Assembly (NCBI GenBank): GCA_913041495.1
Contig: CAJWHT010000001.1
Location: 1-64,000, forward strand
Source of the DNA: an uncultured Desulfobacteraceae bacterium
GTDB lineage: Bacteria > Desulfobacterota > Desulfobacteria > Desulfobacterales > Desulfobacteraceae
DNA length: 64,000 nt
Direction of reading: 5' to 3'
Shown here in pieces: positions 10,424-20,116 of this stretch. The position numbers and the translations under genes are program-made. Numbering within the stretch: position 1 is the first letter of the stretch; each line of letters begins with the position of its first letter. The notes under the pieces were generated by a model that had not been told where the DNA came from, ran no database searches, and saw nothing but the letters and a program-made list of their open reading frames with translations.

Positions 10424-11653
10424 ATGGCATTTGGAGCAAGTATATCGATGCCCGGTTCTCAGAAGTTTCTTACCGATAAAACCATGCGGTATGTCCTGGC
10501 CCTGACCAGCGCTTTTCCCCCCCTGTCCACGGATCTTTATCTGCCGGCGCTGCCCGGCATGGTCGCGGAATTTAACACCACCCAGGCCCATGTCAATCTG
10601 ACCCTGAGCCTCTTTTTTATCTGCTTTGCCGCAGCCATCCTCTTTTGGGGACCCATGAGCGACAAGTACGGCCGCAAACCGGTGCTCTCGGCCGGCCTGG
10701 TGATCTATATCCTGTCCTCCCTGTGTTGTGCCATGGCCACCGACATTGGCCTTTTGATTGCCTTCAGGGTCTGCCAGGCCTTTGGCGGTGGGGCTGCCAC
10801 GGCCGTGTCCACTGCGGTGGTCAAGGATCATTACAAGGGCAAACAGCGTGAAGTTACCCTTGCCGTAATCATGACCATGGTCATTGCCGCGCCAGTGGTG
10901 GCTCCGCTTTTAGGGGCGTTTTTGCTGAAATTCTACTCCTGGCGGGCCGCGTTCTGGGTCCTTACCGCTATCGGCACGCTGGCCCTGGTGCTTTCCTGGT
11001 TGCTTCCGGAAACCCTTGATGAAGATCAGCGGTATACGGGATCAGCCCTGGCCTCCGTCGGGCGGCTGGCGGTTGTCCTGCGGAATCCAGGATTCTCCTC
11101 TCTTTTTCTGATATTTTCCCTGCTGGCCATGCCCATGCTGGGATTTATTGCCGCCTCTTCCTATATTTACATCCAGGGCTTCGGCCTCAGCGAACAGGTC
11201 TTTTCATTTTTCTTTTCGTTTAATGCCCTTTGTGCCATGGCAGGCCCCATGTTCTGTATCCGTATTACCCGCAGGTTCGGATCTGATGCGTTGATTACCG
11301 CCTGTTACGCATTTTTGGCCCTTACAGGCCTTCTGGTGATGATGATCGGCGGTCTTTCCCCCTATATCCTGGCCCTGCTTGTGGGACCGGCCACCTTTTT
11401 CATCCTGGCCTGCCGGCCGGCCAGTGCCAGCCTGATGCTGGAACAGCAGGACAGGGATACGGGATCGGCCTCCGCCCTGATCAACTCCGGGAATATGATC
11501 ATGGGCAGCCTCGGTATGTTCATCCTCTCTACGGACGTTGAGTTGTTGATACCCGCCCTGGGGATGATGCAGGTGGCCGTGGGAATCATCGGCGGCGGAC
11601 TGTGGCTGATGGTAAGACGACAGAAGTTTGTCCGGCAGGTGCCGGAAACGTAA
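10424..11653 (+). CDS. Bcr/CflA family multidrug MFS transporter
   Basis: 12-TM MFS; ALTSAFPPLSTDLYLPALPGMVAEFNTTQAHVNLTLS and WGPMSDKYGRKPVL motifs. Confidence 0.9.
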   Translation: MAFGASISMPGSQKFLTDKTMRYVLALTSAFPPLSTDLYLPALPGMVAEFNTTQAHVNLTLSLFFICFAAAILFWGPMSDKYGRKPVLSAGLVIYILSSLCCAMATDIGLLIAFRVCQAFGGGAATAVSTAVVKDHYKGKQREVTLAVIMTMVIAAPVVAPLLGAFLLKFYSWRAAFWVLTAIGTLALVLSWLLPETLDEDQRYTGSALASVGRLAVVLRNPGFSSLFLIFSLLAMPMLGFIAASSYIYIQGFGLSEQVFSFFFSFNALCAMAGPMFCIRITRRFGSDALITACYAFLALTGLLVMMIGGLSPYILALLVGPATFFILACRPASASLMLEQQDRDTGSASALINSGNMIMGSLGMFILSTDVELLIPALGMMQVAVGIIGGGLWLMVRRQKFVRQVPET

Positions 11654-11676
11654 CACATCCTTTTGGGGAACGAAGA

Positions 11677-13146
11677 TCAGCCCGCCGGCGGCAGGCGGAA
11701 ATAAAACCGGGTGCCCTTGCCGGGTGAGGTGTCCACCCGGAGTTCTTCTCCGTGCAGGTCGATGATTTTGCGGGTAATGGCAAGGCCCAGCCCCACATGG
11801 GCGCCGCTGCTTTCTGCGCCGGGTTTGTAAAACCGGTCGAAGATCCGGGGCAGTTCGTCTTCGGAAATCCCCGGGCCGGTGTCTGACACAGAAATCTCAA
11901 TATCCGGAGTTGCTGAGACGGCAACCGTCACACGGCCCTTTTCAGGCGTATGGCGAAGGGCGTTTTCAATGAGATTTTCAAGGGCCCTTTCTATGAGGGC
12001 GATATCGGCCATGGCAAAGGTTTGGGTGGCGTGAAAAAGGGGATGGAGGTCCACCTGCCGTTCATCGGCCCGAAGGGCGAACTTCTGGAGGATATCCCCG
12101 GCCAGTTCCGCCGGATTGAAGGGCTCCGGCCGGATCTGATACCGGGCGGATTCCACCTGGGCCAGCTCCAGGAGTTCTTCCACCAGGGTATTGAGACGCA
12201 GGCAGTGTTTGATGGCGATGGATAGGTATTCCCGCCGTTGTGCCGGTGTCTGGTCATTGTCCGACATCAGCAGGGTTTCGATATACCCCTGGAGGGTGGC
12301 AAGGGGCGTTTTTAAATCGTGGGAAACATTGGCCACCAGTTCCCGCCGCATGCGGTCCGATGCATTCAGGGCGTCCACCTGTTCGTGGATACGGTCCGCC
12401 ATATTCCGGAAGGTCAGGGTCAACCGGTCGATTTCATCGGCTGAGCCGGGCTTGATATCGGCAGGCAGATCAGCGGGGGCCGCAGGGCTGTCCGCGCGGA
12501 AGGCATCCATGACCCGGGCCAGCCGTTTCAACCGTCCGGTGAGCAGGCCGAAAATCACCAGGCCGCTCACAAATGTGAACATCAGGCCTGCCAGGATCAT
12601 CCAGGTGGAGAGCCGGAAAATGTAAGAGCCTTTGAGTTTATCTGCCACGGAATCGTATTGCTCCCCGCCGAGGATCACGTAGAGGTAACCTTCAAGGGTG
12701 TTGTCCCGCATGATCGGGGCGGCTGAGAATACTTTTTTCCGGGTGGGGTGTTTGGGGTCATCCCCCTGGATTGGGGGGGAGGCATCCAGGCGGTCCAGCC
12801 ACTCAAGTACAGGCCCAAGAGAGACGGATTTACGCTTGACGCTGCCTTTGGGGGCGGAGTAGGTCAGGATGTTGCCATCAGGGTCCAGCAAATAGATCTC
12901 TATGCCGGGGTTGATGACCATGAGCATGTGAAAGATCTCTTTTAAGGCTGTGGCATTGACCTTGCCCTGATCCATGAGCAGCCATTCCCGTACGATCTGG
13001 TCCGCCAGATCCCGGTTCAGCTTCTGGTTGACCTCCTGCTGGTACATATCCGTGGAAAAAACGGTGACCCCGATAAAGATCAGTCCCAGGGCCAGAAAAA
13101 GGGCGGCAAGTCCTGCGGCGATTTTTGAGTACAGGGAGGTGAACAT
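11677..13146 (-). CDS. Sensor histidine kinase (OmpR-type two-component system)
   Basis: HAMP, VANVSHDLKTPLATLQGYIETLL, GPGISEDELPRIFDRFYKP, GLGLAITRKI. Confidence 0.92.
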   Translation of the reverse strand: MFTSLYSKIAAGLAALFLALGLIFIGVTVFSTDMYQQEVNQKLNRDLADQIVREWLLMDQGKVNATALKEIFHMLMVINPGIEIYLLDPDGNILTYSAPKGSVKRKSVSLGPVLEWLDRLDASPPIQGDDPKHPTRKKVFSAAPIMRDNTLEGYLYVILGGEQYDSVADKLKGSYIFRLSTWMILAGLMFTFVSGLVIFGLLTGRLKRLARVMDAFRADSPAAPADLPADIKPGSADEIDRLTLTFRNMADRIHEQVDALNASDRMRRELVANVSHDLKTPLATLQGYIETLLMSDNDQTPAQRREYLSIAIKHCLRLNTLVEELLELAQVESARYQIRPEPFNPAELAGDILQKFALRADERQVDLHPLFHATQTFAMADIALIERALENLIENALRHTPEKGRVTVAVSATPDIEISVSDTGPGISEDELPRIFDRFYKPGAESSGAHVGLGLAITRKIIDLHGEELRVDTSPGKGTRFYFRLPPAG

Positions 13147-13151
13147 GGCGT

Positions 13152-13856
13152 CTAATCGTCCCTGAATTTATAGCCCACCCCCCACACCGTCAGGATGTAT
13201 TCGGGATGGGCCGGATCGGTTTCGATCTTGCTTCTAAGGCGGTTGATGTTGGAGTTGACCACATGGCCGTAGCCGTCATGGCCGTATCCCCAAACCTGGT
13301 CCAGGAGCTGTGACCGGTTGAACACTTTGCCGGGATGCCTGGCAAAGTGGTGGAGAAGGTCGTATTCCTTTGCGGTAAGTTCGATGGGGCTGCCTTCCTT
13401 GAGTACCTGCCGTTTGTCCGGGATCATCCGCAGGTCCCCTGAAACGATGTCTGACTGATCCTGCTCACCTTCCTGTTTCCGGATGGTGTCGATGCGCCGG
13501 AAAAGTGATTTGGCCCGGGCCACAAGTTCCCGGATGGAAAAGGGCTTGGTGACGTAATCATCGGCCCCCAGCTCCAGCCCCAGTACCCTGTCAATTTCAG
13601 AGGATCTGGAGGTGAGCAGGATCACCGGGGTGGCCACTTTGTCCGCCCTGAGCGTTTTGAGAACTTCCATACCGTCCATTTCCGGCAGCATGATATCCAG
13701 GATAATAAGATGGTACCGACCGGATTTGGCCTTTCGGTATCCGGCCCTGCCGTCCATTGCGGTATCCACCTGCCAGCCTTCGTTACCGAAGTGCAGTGCC
13801 ACAAGCTTTGCCATATCCTGGTTGTCTTCCACCACAAGAATTTGTTGAATGGTCAC
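13152..13856 (-). CDS. OmpR/PhoB family response regulator
   Basis: Receiver (ILVVEDNQD...LIILDIMLPEMDGMEVLK) plus winged helix (VWGYGHDGYGHVVNSNINRLRSKIE). Confidence 0.93.
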   Translation of the reverse strand: MTIQQILVVEDNQDMAKLVALHFGNEGWQVDTAMDGRAGYRKAKSGRYHLIILDIMLPEMDGMEVLKTLRADKVATPVILLTSRSSEIDRVLGLELGADDYVTKPFSIRELVARAKSLFRRIDTIRKQEGEQDQSDIVSGDLRMIPDKRQVLKEGSPIELTAKEYDLLHHFARHPGKVFNRSQLLDQVWGYGHDGYGHVVNSNINRLRSKIETDPAHPEYILTVWGVGYKFRDD

Positions 13857-13927
13857 CCGGCCCCCTCTTTGCTTGTTACCGCCTCTTTGGGAGAGTAATG
13901 GGTTTGCGGCGGTACGTCAAGCCGGGG

Positions 13928-13959
13928 CAGTTTCCCGGGGGATTCGGCCCGGGAAACTG
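13928..13959. repeat. Perfect inverted repeat between msrAB 3' end and the response regulator start
   Basis: 12-bp arms CAGTTTCCCGGG / CCCGGGAAACTG, 8-nt loop; no strong T-tract. Confidence 0.7.
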
Positions 13960-13980
13960 ATATCCGTTAGACCTTTGGTG

Positions 13981-15195
13981 TTAGAACAGGGATGCGTAGC
14001 GTCCGTATCCCTCATCTTCCAGATCCGCTTTGGGGACGAACCTTAAAGCGGCGGAGTTGATACAGTACCGAAGTCCCGTGGGGGCGGGGCCGTCGTCAAA
14101 CACATGGCCAAGGTGGGAATCCCCGTAACGGCTGCGCACCTCGGTGCGAACCATGAAAAAGCTGTGGTCTTTTTTTTCCACCACATGATCCGGTTCCAGG
14201 GGGCGGGTGAAGCTGGGCCAGCCCGTGCCGGACTTAAATTTGTCACGGGAACTGAACAGGGGTTCTCCTGTGACGATGTCCACGTAAATCCCCTCTTGTT
14301 TGTTGTCCCAGTATTTATTTTGAAAGGGCGGTTCCGTCCCGTCCTGCTGGGTCACCTTGTACTGGAGGGGGGTGAGTTTGGCACGGATGGCTGCATCATC
14401 CGGCCGTTTCCATACCGTCCGGTCGATGAGGTCCGCCATGCCGTTCATCTGGGGGCTGTTGTCACTCATGCCGGTTTTGGCGCTCATTTTTTCGCCCATC
14501 TTTTCGGGCATGGGCTGGTCCTTCCAGGTTTTTTCGAGGAACTGGTCCCTGCCTGATCCCCACCTGTAATACTTGTAGCGCAGCGGATTTCTTTTGTAAT
14601 AGTCCTGGTGGTAGCGTTCCGCGGGATAAAAGGTCTCAAACCGGGTTACAGGGGTGATGACCGGTTTATCAAACACCATGGAGGCTTCCAGGGCCTTTTT
14701 GGAACGTTCCGCCAGTTGTTTCTGGGTTTCGTTGTGATAAAAGATTTCAGACCGGTACTGGGACCCCCGGTCCACGAACTGGCCGCCGGGATCCGTGGGG
14801 TTGATATGGCGCCAGAATACGTCCAACAACTGGTCATAGGTCACCACATTAGGATCGAAGTAGACCTGAACCGCTTCGGTATGGCCTGTTCCACCGCCCG
14901 AAACCTCTGCATAGGAGGGGTTTTCGGTCCGGCCGCCGGTATATCCGGATACGGCTTCTTTGACGCCTTCCACTTTTTCAAAATCGGATTCCGTGCACCA
15001 GAAGCAGCCACCGGCAAAGGTGGCCACCTCCAGTCCGTCCAGTTTATCGTCCATCATGTCTTTTCCTGCCGGTTCGGACATGGCGGAGGTGTCATCCGTC
15101 TTCATTTGGTTGCCGGCAAAGGCGTAAACCCCTGCCGCCAGAAAGAAAACGGCCAGTGTACCGGTAAAAATATTCAGGATACGTTTTGGATTCAT
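13981..15195 (-). CDS. msrAB: Bifunctional peptide methionine sulfoxide reductase MsrA-MsrB with N-terminal signal/anchor
   Basis: Msr[14 protein letters not shown]; Msr[10 protein letters not shown]...[22 protein letters not shown]; hydrophobic N-terminus. Confidence 0.94.
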   Translation of the reverse strand: MNPKRILNIFTGTLAVFFLAAGVYAFAGNQMKTDDTSAMSEPAGKDMMDDKLDGLEVATFAGGCFWCTESDFEKVEGVKEAVSGYTGGRTENPSYAEVSGGGTGHTEAVQVYFDPNVVTYDQLLDVFWRHINPTDPGGQFVDRGSQYRSEIFYHNETQKQLAERSKKALEASMVFDKPVITPVTRFETFYPAERYHQDYYKRNPLRYKYYRWGSGRDQFLEKTWKDQPMPEKMGEKMSAKTGMSDNSPQMNGMADLIDRTVWKRPDDAAIRAKLTPLQYKVTQQDGTEPPFQNKYWDNKQEGIYVDIVTGEPLFSSRDKFKSGTGWPSFTRPLEPDHVVEKKDHSFFMVRTEVRSRYGDSHLGHVFDDGPAPTGLRYCINSAALRFVPKADLEDEGYGRYASLF

Positions 15196-15327
15196 GATCG
15201 GTCTCCTTGATTGTCGTGCCCCGCAAAATTTTTTTCCCGGGGCGGCTGTTATTGCTTAGCCTTAAGGTGGGCATTGCAAATCACAGAATCTTTGAGAAAA
15301 GATCACAAAAGTATCACATTTGCTTTT

Positions 15328-16680
15328 TCAGGCGGCCACCAGGTTCCGGATCCACTTTTTGGAGAAAAATCTCGGGATCCCGATCCCCAGTTTATAAAAT
15401 TCCTCCACCGCGATCAGGGCCATCACCCAGTACACCGGAAGCCTAAGGTAAAAGGCGCCCAAAAATGCCAGGGGCACCCCGATGCACCAGACGCCGGTGA
15501 GGTCCAGCAAAAATCCGAACCGGGTATCCCCGCCGCTTCTGAGAACGGAGACGATGTTGGTGAAATTGGTGGTTTTGGTCCACAACAAAAGACCCGATAC
15601 CAGCATGAGATAATAGGCGTTTTCATAGGTGCCCGGGGAAATATTGTAAAATGACAGGACCGTATCCCTGGACAGGATCATCAAAAGTCCCCCGGCCATT
15701 GCCATCAGCAGCTGGGCGATCAGAAGAAACTGTCCGTAGGCGTATGCAGTTTTCTCTTTGCCGGCGCCGATGCTGTTGCCGATCATGATGGCTCCCCCGT
15801 GGAAGAGACCGAAAAAAGGGATGAACAAAAATTCTTCCAAGGTGGCCACAATGTTGACTGCGGCAATGGATTCCGTGCCGAGTCTGGCATACACCAGTTT
15901 GTAGAGGCTGATACCGGTGACCCAGAAAAATTCATTGAGAAACACCGGCCAGCAGGTGGTGGCCACCCGGCGGAAAAAGGCCGCATCAAAACTGCACATT
16001 TCCTTCAGGGTGGCGGCCAGGGGGTACCGTTTCCCGTATATAATCCCGGCCATGACCAGGCCTTCCGTCACTTTGGCCGTGGTGGTGGCGATGGCTGCCC
16101 CTGTTACCCCCAGTTCGGGAAATCCGAGTTTACCGAAGATGAGCACATAGTTGAGGAAAATGTTCAGGCCGACGGCCACCACAGAGCATACCATCGGGAC
16201 CTTGGCAAACCCCATGGCACGCAGGTTGACCATGAACGAAAAACTGACTGCGGTAAAGGCAAAGGCCACCCCGACAATCCCCAAATAGTCCACCCCCAGG
16301 CGGATGACTGTCGGGTCGGTGGAAAAAAGCCCCATGAGCCGGTGGGGCAAAACCAGGGCCACAAAGCTGAAAACGGCCGCAATAAAAAGTCCCACCATAA
16401 TGCCCATGCCGGACAGGTGCTTGATCCGGCTGAGGTCTTGTTTTCCCCAGTACTGGGCCGTGAATATGGAGACCCCGGAATGGATGCCGTATTGAATGAC
16501 AATAAACATAAAAACAAATTGGTTGGCAATGCCCACGGCCGCAATGGCGGCTTCATGAAGCTGTCCCACCATGAGGATATCAATGACTCCCATGGAGCAG
16601 GTCAAAAGGTTCTGAAGGGCAATGGGCAGGGCCAGGGTCCACAACAATCCTATAAATTTTTTTTGTGATGCTTTCAGCAT
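15328..16680 (-). CDS. MATE family efflux transporter
   Basis: 450 aa, 12 TM; ALPIALQNLLTCSMGVIDILMVGQLHEAAIAAVGIANQ. Confidence 0.92.
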   Translation of the reverse strand: MLKASQKKFIGLLWTLALPIALQNLLTCSMGVIDILMVGQLHEAAIAAVGIANQFVFMFIVIQYGIHSGVSIFTAQYWGKQDLSRIKHLSGMGIMVGLFIAAVFSFVALVLPHRLMGLFSTDPTVIRLGVDYLGIVGVAFAFTAVSFSFMVNLRAMGFAKVPMVCSVVAVGLNIFLNYVLIFGKLGFPELGVTGAAIATTTAKVTEGLVMAGIIYGKRYPLAATLKEMCSFDAAFFRRVATTCWPVFLNEFFWVTGISLYKLVYARLGTESIAAVNIVATLEEFLFIPFFGLFHGGAIMIGNSIGAGKEKTAYAYGQFLLIAQLLMAMAGGLLMILSRDTVLSFYNISPGTYENAYYLMLVSGLLLWTKTTNFTNIVSVLRSGGDTRFGFLLDLTGVWCIGVPLAFLGAFYLRLPVYWVMALIAVEEFYKLGIGIPRFFSKKWIRNLVAA

Positions 16681-16705
16681 TGGTCTGTATCTCCGGAAAA
16701 TAAAA

Positions 16706-16736
16706 AAAGCCCGCTTCCTTTTAAGAAGCGGGCTTT
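16706..16736 (-). terminator. Intrinsic terminator hairpin in the 5' leader of the MATE gene
   Basis: Minus-strand AAAGCCCGCTTC-TTAAAAG-GAAGCGGGCTTT followed by a T-run, ~25 nt before the MATE start codon. Confidence 0.8.
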
Positions 16737-16773
16737 TACGTCGAATGATCTATACGTTTCGGTACGTGGCTAT

Positions 16774-16882
16774 AAAAAGGCGCTCCTGTGGTGACAAAAA
16801 TCCCCTGAAAACCGCCCGGCCTGGCGGTATCCTTCGGGTTTTGTACGATGGGTATGTATTAACGTCATCACGGGTGCCTTTC
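16774..16882 (-). ncRNA. Candidate structured leader RNA (riboswitch/attenuator-like) upstream of the MATE gene
   Basis: Minus strand: GAAAGGCACCCGTGATGAC (16864-16882) can pair with GTCACCACAGGAGCGCCTTTTT (16774-16795), enclosing an ACCGCC/GGCGGT hairpin; lies between a promoter and a terminator. Confidence 0.5.
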
Positions 16883-16908
16883 TCATCTACCTTAAGAATT
16901 ACGCATTT

Positions 16909-16937
16909 TTTATACCAGCGAACCCGGGGCGTGTCAA
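16909..16937 (-). promoter_or_regulatory. Sigma-70 type promoter for the MATE leader
   Basis: Minus strand TTGACA, 17-nt spacer, TATAAA. Confidence 0.7.
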
Positions 16938-17078
16938 GAATGCGGAAAAAAATCAGAATGCGGGAAAATCCCCATAGATATGTTCCGGCTTGCGGGCTGC
17001 CCCCGGCCTCTGTTATAACCCTTTTGCATGAGATCATCGCATGATTTAAACCCAAAGAGGAATAAAGGAGAATAAAAA

Positions 17079-17579
17079 ATGGGATCCATGGAAAATTTAG
17101 CCGCTGCATTTGCCGGTGAAAGCCAGGCCAATCGTAAATATCTTGCCTTTGCCGCCAAGGCAGACAAAGACGGGTTTCCCCAGGTCGCCAAATTGTTCCG
17201 GGCCGCTGCCGAAGCCGAAACCATTCATGCCCATGCCCACCTGAAAGCCATGGGCGGAATCAACTCAACGATTGAAAACCTTGAGGCCGCCATTTCAGGT
17301 GAGGCCCATGAATTCAAGTCCATGTATCCGGATTTCATCGCTGAGGCGGAAAAAGAGGGGGACAAGAAAGCCCTGAAGAGTTTTCAGTTTGCCATGCCCG
17401 TGGAAGAAACCCATCACGGCCTGTACTCCAAAGCGCTTGAGGCGGTAAAAGGCGGCAGTGACCTGCCTGAGGGGCAGATTCACATCTGCCCGGTCTGCGG
17501 CCATACCGTGGATGCCGGCGTACCTGATAAGTGCCCGGTATGCAACGTGCCCGGCAGTAAGTTCGTGGAAGTTTCCTAG
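17079..17579 (+). CDS. Rubrerythrin family protein
   Basis: MENLAAAFAGESQANRKYLAFAAKAD diiron domain and C-terminal rubredoxin-like CPVCGHTVDAGVPDKCPVC. Confidence 0.94.
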   Translation: MGSMENLAAAFAGESQANRKYLAFAAKADKDGFPQVAKLFRAAAEAETIHAHAHLKAMGGINSTIENLEAAISGEAHEFKSMYPDFIAEAEKEGDKKALKSFQFAMPVEETHHGLYSKALEAVKGGSDLPEGQIHICPVCGHTVDAGVPDKCPVCNVPGSKFVEVS

Positions 17580-17602
17580 AAAAAAGCTCCGTTTATAAAT
17601 AC

Positions 17603-17648
17603 ATCAGCACCGGAAGCGGCAGGCGCTTCCGGTGCTTCCGGTGCTGAT
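17603..17648. terminator. Inverted repeat between convergent genes, probable bidirectional terminator
   Basis: ATCAGCACCGGAAGC / GCTTCCGGTGCTGAT arms, with a second internal copy of GCTTCCGGTGC. Confidence 0.55.
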
Positions 17649-17666
17649 ATGGCTGGATGGTTTCCC

Positions 17667-18518
17667 TCAGGCGGGGTCACTTGCCCGGACAGGCTTTAAA
17701 ACCGTCATCACACTTCTCATCGTCACCGCCGTCAACACCAGCATTCCCCCTGCCATGGCCGCAGGCCCTGGCATCTCCCCCACAAACAAGAAAACCCAGA
17801 TAGGATTGATAAAGGGTTCAATGCTGCAGATCAGCACCGCTTCCAATGCCTTAACCTCTTTTATGGCATAGGAGAATACTGCATATCCCGCACCGATGGA
17901 GATGGTGCCAAGACCAAGTATCCCTAAGAGATCTGTGGTACCCGGCATCTGGTCAAACATGAAAGGAAGGCATAAACCCGCCGCCACGAAGTTGCCCAGA
18001 CTTAAGGGCCAGGCAGTCGAGCTGTCCTTTGTCTGCCGGAGAAAAATCATGGTCGCAGCCCAGAATACGGCGCCCAGAATGCCGATGAATATGCCCAGAC
18101 GGCCGTCGGCAGACAGGTCGTCCAAAAAGAAAAGGCAGACACCGGCGATCACCAGGCCAAGGGTAACCCAGTCCAGGCGGCGGGTGGGTTCGTTCAGAAA
18201 GCAGGGGGCCAGCACCGCCACCAGTACCGAGGCTGTGTATTGCAGGACAATGGCGTTGGCTGCGGTGGTCAATTTTGTGGCGCAGACAAAACAGATGCAA
18301 AAGGCGCCCAGGCATGCGGCAGCACCGAGGGTGGCCCGGTCCCAGGATATTTTGACCGTCTTTTTACACACCACCAGAAGGAAGATTGCGGCCACTAAAC
18401 TGCGCCATCCGGCAATGGCCAGCGGGGGCAGGGTCACCATTTTGATCAACGTGCCTGATGTGCTCCACAGCACGGCTGCGGCAAGCAGCATCAACACCGG
18501 CATGGGATTTGTTTTCAT
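17667..18518 (-). CDS. EamA/DMT family transporter
   Basis: 10-TM protein with two EamA-like halves. Confidence 0.88.
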   Translation of the reverse strand: MKTNPMPVLMLLAAAVLWSTSGTLIKMVTLPPLAIAGWRSLVAAIFLLVVCKKTVKISWDRATLGAAACLGAFCICFVCATKLTTAANAIVLQYTASVLVAVLAPCFLNEPTRRLDWVTLGLVIAGVCLFFLDDLSADGRLGIFIGILGAVFWAATMIFLRQTKDSSTAWPLSLGNFVAAGLCLPFMFDQMPGTTDLLGILGLGTISIGAGYAVFSYAIKEVKALEAVLICSIEPFINPIWVFLFVGEMPGPAAMAGGMLVLTAVTMRSVMTVLKPVRASDPA

Positions 18519-18682
18519 TTTAGGGCCTTCCTCGTACTTTATTTGTATGATGGTTTATTTTACCGGGGCCGTCAAAAAAGAACAGCCACAGAATTTTGGT
18601 TTTGTATCCATTACAATTATGGTAATCAGGTAACTGTACTGGTCGAAAATATGGGAAATTGTACCCTAACTCCTGGAGAAAC

Positions 18683-20116
18683 ATGCCAAAGACGCCTAAA
18701 TATCAGCAGGTGGCGGATCGTGTGGCCAAACTCATTGAAGACGGTGTGCTGGGGCCCGGTGCGGCCGTACCTTCGGTGCGGAAACTCAGCCGTCAGTGGA
18801 ATGTCAGCATCTCCACCGTGCTGAGCGCCTACTACCAGCTGGAGGCAAAGGGGCTGCTCCGCCCCAGGCCCAGATCCGGGTTTTACGTGAGCAGCCGGCT
18901 GCCGTCCACACCGGCGGAGCCCGCCCTGTCCCATCCGGAACCGGATCCCAATACCGTGAGTATGCGGGAACTGATCCCCATGATCATTTTGAGGGATACG
19001 GGCAATCCGGATCTGGTGCAGCTTGGGGCCGCCCATCCGGCACCGGAGTTGTCCGCCACCGGCAAACTCAACCGTCTCATGGCATCGGAAGCCAGGCGGC
19101 TGGGCGACCGGGCCGGGCTTTACCTGCCGCCTTCAGGAGATCCGCAGCTTCGCCGGCAGATCGCCCTGCACAGCATTGATGCGGGCTGCAGCCTGGATGC
19201 GGATGAGATACTTGTGACGGCGGGGTGCGGGGAAGCGGTTTTCCTCTGCCTTAAGGCGGTGTGCAAACCGGGGGATACCGTTGCCGTGGAGTCCCCCATC
19301 TGTTTTGACGTTTTCCAGTACATGGAGAATTTGGGGCTCAAAGCCCTGGAGATTCCCACCCATCCCAGGGAGGGCATCAGTCTTGCCGCCCTGAGATTTG
19401 CCCTGGACAACCATGCCGTCCGGGCCTGCATCGTGATCTCCAACTTTAACAACCCCCTGGGCTCCTGTATGCCCGATCCCAAAAAGAAAGAACTGGTGGG
19501 GCTTCTGGCCGGACGGGATATCCCGTTGATCGAAAACGATGTGTTCGGGGACATCCACTATCAGCCGAAGCGGCCGGTGGCGGCCAAATCCTTTGACAAG
19601 CGGGGCATGGTGATGTGGTGCAGTTCATTTTCAAAGACCACCTCCCCGGGGCTCCGGGTGGGCTGGACCGCGCCGGGCAGATTCCGGGATCAGGTGGAAT
19701 GGCTGAAGTTCAGCGCCTGTCTGGCCTCTTCAACCCTTCCCCAGGCAGCGGTGGCCGCGTTTATGTCCGGCGGCGGATACCAGCAGCATCTCCGCAAGAT
19801 TGCACGGGCCTACGAACATCGGATGGGGGAGTTGCGCCGGGCGGTATGCCGGTATTTTCCTGAAAGCATCCGGGTGACCGATCCGAAAGGTGGGTATCTG
19901 CTCTGGATTGAACTGCCGGAAACCGTGAACGCCATTGAATTGTACAATGCGTCGCTGAAGGAGGGGATTGCCATTACGCCGGGCCATCTGTTTTCCGCCG
20001 GCAGTCAGTACCAGAATTTTATCCGGCTGAGTGCCGCCAACTGGTCTGATCAGGCGGAACCTGGTGTCAAGCGTTTGGGCGCAGTGATTCGGCGTATGGC
20101 CGGGGATACGTCCTAA
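18683..20116 (+). CDS. MocR-type regulator (GntR HTH fused to class I aminotransferase domain)
   Basis: KYQQVADRVAKLIEDGVLGPGAAVPSVRKLSRQWNVS HTH; SSFSKTTSPGLRVGW PLP-lysine motif. Confidence 0.93.
   Translation: MPKTPKYQQVADRVAKLIEDGVLGPGAAVPSVRKLSRQWNVSISTVLSAYYQLEAKGLLRPRPRSGFYVSSRLPSTPAEPALSHPEPDPNTVSMRELIPMIILRDTGNPDLVQLGAAHPAPELSATGKLNRLMASEARRLGDRAGLYLPPSGDPQLRRQIALHSIDAGCSLDADEILVTAGCGEAVFLCLKAVCKPGDTVAVESPICFDVFQYMENLGLKALEIPTHPREGISLAALRFALDNHAVRACIVISNFNNPLGSCMPDPKKKELVGLLAGRDIPLIENDVFGDIHYQPKRPVAAKSFDKRGMVMWCSSFSKTTSPGLRVGWTAPGRFRDQVEWLKFSACLASSTLPQAAVAAFMSGGGYQQHLRKIARAYEHRMGELRRAVCRYFPESIRVTDPKGGYLLWIELPETVNAIELYNASLKEGIAITPGHLFSAGSQYQNFIRLSAANWSDQAEPGVKRLGAVIRRMAGDTS

Noticed and set aside
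16741-16900. Assignment of the MATE leader to cobalamin, GEMM (c-di-GMP), FMN, TPP, guanidine or fluoride riboswitches
   Set aside because: Short local similarities exist (for example AAGGATACCGCC versus the cobalamin box) but the other conserved blocks of each class are missing.
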